Shown here one piece after another: positions 4,560 through 6,863 of a stretch of DNA of 6,863 nt. The stretch lies in contig DHDF01000069.1 in the NCBI GenBank assembly GCA_002399225.1, forward strand, positions 3,453 through 10,315, written 5' to 3'. The stretch comes from a bacterium UBA4883. GTDB lineage: Bacteria; Bacillota; Clostridia; Oscillospirales; Acutalibacteraceae. The number at the start of each line of letters is the position of its first letter. The first letter of the stretch is position 1. The notes below the pieces were generated by a model that saw only the letters and a program-made list of their open reading frames with translations, did no database searches and had not been told where the DNA came from. A program made the position numbers and the translations under genes.

Positions 4560-5927
4560 ATGGAAGATAAAACAGAAGAGCGGGTCCGCGGCATCGGGGA
4601 CCGCATCCTGAAAGAATCGCGCACGGACTTATATCTTCAGATGAGATTTCTCGACCTCGCGCTCAGCGCTCTTTCCTATGAAATGCGGCCCGGCACACAG
4701 TTCCTCGGCACAGACGGCGCGCGTCTGTTTTACGACCCGGACCGCCTGTTTCTCCGCTACCGGCAGAGCCGGGTCCTGGTCAACCGCGGGTACCTTCACT
4801 GCGTGCTCCACTGCGTCTTCCGCCACCTCTGGAAACAGCCGGGAAAGGATCGGGAACTTTGGGATCTGGCCTGCGACGTCGCGATGGAATCCGTGCTGGA
4901 CGGCATTTCCCTACGCTGCGTGCGGCAGCCACCCTCATGGTACCGCCGGAATTTTTACGATCTTCTGCGCGGAAAGGTCAAGGTACCGACGGCGGAGCGG
5001 GTTTATGCCGAACTTTGCCGCATGGCGCCGGACGGCGCGGCGCGGAACCGGCTTTCGCAGGAATTCCGAATCGACGACCATTCCTTCTGGCCGTCCCCGG
5101 AAAAGAGGCCGCCCGCCGAAATGCCGCCGCTACAGCAGAAGTGGGATGATATCAGCCGGAAGATGCAGACCGGCATGGAGACGCTTTCCAAAGATCCGGC
5201 CCGGAATGCCCAGGCGCTGCTTTCCCAGGTGCGGGTGGAAAACCGGGAACGGTACGATTACCGCCGCTTCCTGCGGAAATTTGCTGTTCTGCGGGAAGAG
5301 ATGAGGCTCGATACCGATTCCTTTGATCCGATCCTTTACACTTACGGGATGCGCCTGTACGGCAATCTGCCGCTGATTGAGCCGCAGGAGACGCGCGAAG
5401 AGCGCCGGATTGAGGACTTCGTCATCGCGGTGGATACCTCCATGTCCTGCTCCGGGCGGCTGGTGCGCTCCTTCCTCGAACAGACCTATTCCATCCTGAA
5501 AGAAACGGAAAGCTTCTTCCGCAGCGTCAACATCCACATCATCCAATCCGATGAGACCGTCCGGTCCGACCGGAAGATCACAAATGAAGAGGAACTGCGG
5601 GACTATATGGATCATTTCGAACTGATCGGCAACGGCGGCACGGATTTTCGCCCGGTGTTCCGCTATGTGGACAAGCTGCTGCAAAAGAAGGAGTTCCGGC
5701 ACCTGAAGGGTCTGATCTATTTTACAGACGGCCGGGGCGAGTTCCCGAAGCGCCGTCCCCCCTATGACGTCGCGTTTGTCTTCCTGCGGGAAGACTTTAC
5801 CGACGCGGACGTGCCGCCGTGGGCGATGAAGCTGATCCTGGAGCCGGACGACCTGACAAAGCCGCCCGAGCCGGCCGGGGAAGATCAAATCGAAGACTGG
5901 GAGGATTTGCCCCATTATGAATATTAA
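4560..5927 (+). CDS. VWA-like protein with degenerate metallopeptidase-like N-domain (DUF2201 family)
   Basis: A 455-residue cytoplasmic protein with two domains. The N-terminal part (about 20-200) corresponds to the putative metallopeptidase-like domain of DUF2201 proteins: H80-C-V-L-H84 with H89 and a following WDLACD (D107). The usual catalytic Glu of HExxH is absent, so it may bind metal but is unlikely to be an active protease. The C-terminal VWA domain (about 285-430) has a complete MIDAS: D292-x-S294-x-S296, T361/D362 in GGTDF and D390 in YFTDGRGE. It should therefore bind Mg2+ and a partner ligand. The tail (437-455) is strongly acidic. VWA proteins of this kind work with MoxR AAA+ ATPases, and the ATPase gene overlaps this one by 11 nt, so translational coupling and a physical complex are likely. 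The start ATG is preceded by AGGAG (12 nt) and AGGTG (4 nt). The substrate of the complex is unknown. Confidence 0.93.
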   Translation: MEDKTEERVRGIGDRILKESRTDLYLQMRFLDLALSALSYEMRPGTQFLGTDGARLFYDPDRLFLRYRQSRVLVNRGYLHCVLHCVFRHLWKQPGKDRELWDLACDVAMESVLDGISLRCVRQPPSWYRRNFYDLLRGKVKVPTAERVYAELCRMAPDGAARNRLSQEFRIDDHSFWPSPEKRPPAEMPPLQQKWDDISRKMQTGMETLSKDPARNAQALLSQVRVENRERYDYRRFLRKFAVLREEMRLDTDSFDPILYTYGMRLYGNLPLIEPQETREERRIEDFVIAVDTSMSCSGRLVRSFLEQTYSILKETESFFRSVNIHIIQSDETVRSDRKITNEEELRDYMDHFELIGNGGTDFRPVFRYVDKLLQKKEFRHLKGLIYFTDGRGEFPKRRPPYDVAFVFLREDFTDADVPPWAMKLILEPDDLTKPPEPAGEDQIEDWEDLPHYEY

Positions 5928-6863
5928 ACAGGCAAAAGAAGAGATTGAAAACACCGTCCGCGCATACCTCAGGCGGGATGAAAACGGGAACTACCGCATC
6001 CCGCCGGTGCGGCAGCGGCCGCTGCTGCTGATGGGCCCGCCCGGCGTCGGCAAAACGCAGGTGGTCGAACAGGCCGCGCGGGAATGCGGGGTGGCGCTGG
6101 TGGCCTACACCATCACGCACCACACGCGGCAGAGCGCCGTCGGCCTGCCGTTCATTTTGAAAAAGACCTATGCGGGCCGGGAACATTCCGTGACGGAATA
6201 CACCATGAGCGAGATCATCGCCTCCGTCTACGACCGGATGGAGCAGACGGGCCTCCGGGAGGGAATCCTCTTTATCGACGAGATCAATTGCGTCTCCGAG
6301 ACGCTGGCCCCCACCATGCTTCAGTTTTTGCAGGGGAAGACGTTCGGCAACCAGAAGGTGCCGGAAGGATGGGTCATCGTCGCGGCCGGAAACCCGCCGG
6401 AATACAACCGCTCCGCGCGCGAATTCGACATCGTGACGCTGGACCGCGTGCGAAGGATCGACGTGGAACCGGACTTTGCCGTCTGGAAGGAGTACGCTTG
6501 GCACCAGTCGATCCACGGCGCCATCCTGTCTTATCTGGAGTTGCGGAAGGGAAATTTCTACCGCATCGAAACCACGCCGGACGGCGTCACGTTCGCAACG
6601 GCCCGCGGCTGGGAGGATCTCTCCGAAATGATGAAGGTCTGCGAAGACCTGGGCCTTGAGGTCGGGCAGGATCTCGTCCTTCAGTATATCCAGAATCCCG
6701 CCGTTGCAAAGGATTTTGCCAATTATTACGAGCTGTACCGGAAATACCGCGACGAGTACCATGTGGAGGAGCTTCTTGCCGGCAAAGTTTCGGAGCGCGC
6801 GGTCACCATGCTGCAGCATTCCCGGTTTGACGAAAAGCTCAGCGTGATCGGCCTGCTGCTGAG
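5917..6863 (+). CDS. MoxR-family AAA+ ATPase, C-terminus outside window
   Basis: 315 residues are visible before the window ends. Features of a MoxR-type AAA+ ATPase (AAA_5-like): Walker A GPPGVGKT at 40-47, Walker B ILFIDE at 117-122, sensor 1 Asn159 in AAGNPPEYN, and an arginine-rich LDRVRR at 175-180 positioned as arginine finger region. A lid-like helical region follows, with ATARGWEDLSEM (about 227-238). These ATPases form hexamers that use ATP to remodel client proteins, often for cofactor insertion or complex maturation, together with VWA partners (as in RavA-ViaA or CoxD-CoxE). The ATG at 5917-5919 overlaps the end of the VWA gene by 11 nt. There is no good Shine-Dalgarno directly before it, so translation is probably coupled to termination of the VWA gene. 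What follows downstream would help to name the client; it is not visible here. Confidence 0.95.
   Translation, partial: MNIKQAKEEIENTVRAYLRRDENGNYRIPPVRQRPLLLMGPPGVGKTQVVEQAARECGVALVAYTITHHTRQSAVGLPFILKKTYAGREHSVTEYTMSEIIASVYDRMEQTGLREGILFIDEINCVSETLAPTMLQFLQGKTFGNQKVPEGWVIVAAGNPPEYNRSAREFDIVTLDRVRRIDVEPDFAVWKEYAWHQSIHGAILSYLELRKGNFYRIETTPDGVTFATARGWEDLSEMMKVCEDLGLEVGQDLVLQYIQNPAVAKDFANYYELYRKYRDEYHVEELLAGKVSERAVTMLQHSRFDEKLSVIGLLL

Noticed and set aside
5130..5954. Minus-strand open frame (274 codons) opposite the VWA gene
   Set aside because: It is a shadow of the VWA gene, with no ribosome binding site or domain that I recognise.
5797..6819. Long minus-strand open frame (340 codons) opposite the MoxR gene
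   Set aside because: It lies fully antisense to a gene with clear Walker motifs. Its protein is low-complexity-like, rich in His/Arg/Pro, with no recognisable domain. GC-biased third positions on the coding strand create such frames.
3565..6863. MoxR/VWA operon as a member of the described vWA-MoxR conflict (VMAP) systems
   Set aside because: No trypsin, caspase-like or other effector domain and no recognisable VMAP-type protein is visible. The family-level VWA type here is DUF2201, so a defence role is not supported by the sequence.

Overview
The window looks like chromosomal DNA of a moderately GC-rich Firmicute of class Clostridia, most likely Oscillospiraceae/Ruminococcaceae. This is inferred from strong AGGAG-type ribosome binding sites, sigma-A style promoters, short intergenic gaps and the gene families present: a YnbB-type methionine gamma-lyase-like enzyme, a stand-alone LytTR regulator with a LiaF-like membrane partner, and an LRR / DUF2201-VWA / MoxR cluster. 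No rRNA, tRNA, CRISPR array, insertion sequence or phage gene is visible.

Left part, minus strand (1-2125). A probable operon is read from a good promoter at 2097-2125. It holds a patatin-like phospholipase (YjjU type), a NUDIX hydrolase of the Ap4A-hydrolase type, and the N-terminal part of a PLP-dependent methionine gamma-lyase/aluminium-resistance family protein cut off by the window edge.

Middle, minus strand (2182-3390). A two-gene unit encodes a stand-alone LytTR transcription factor overlapping by 11 nt a four-helix LiaF-like membrane protein. It has its own promoter and probably ends at a weak terminator that overlaps the promoter of the next operon. The arrangement resembles LytTR regulatory systems, in which a membrane protein holds the regulator inactive.

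Right part, plus strand (3486-6863). Divergent from the LytTR gene, and starting at a perfect -10 box, is a tight operon of three genes. They encode a cytoplasmic protein with BspA-like leucine-rich repeats and an uncharacterised C-terminal domain, a DUF2201-type protein with a degenerate metallopeptidase-like N-domain and a complete VWA/MIDAS domain, and a MoxR-family AAA+ ATPase truncated by the window end. MoxR ATPases and VWA proteins work as pairs in remodelling or metal-insertion chaperone systems. The LRR protein is probably a partner or substrate-recognition factor. This three-gene unit is the least understood part of the window.

The 212-bp region between the two divergent units carries both promoters, a perfect 12-bp palindrome and two imperfect inverted repeats. 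It is the likely control region of the LytTR/LiaF pair and possibly of the MoxR operon.
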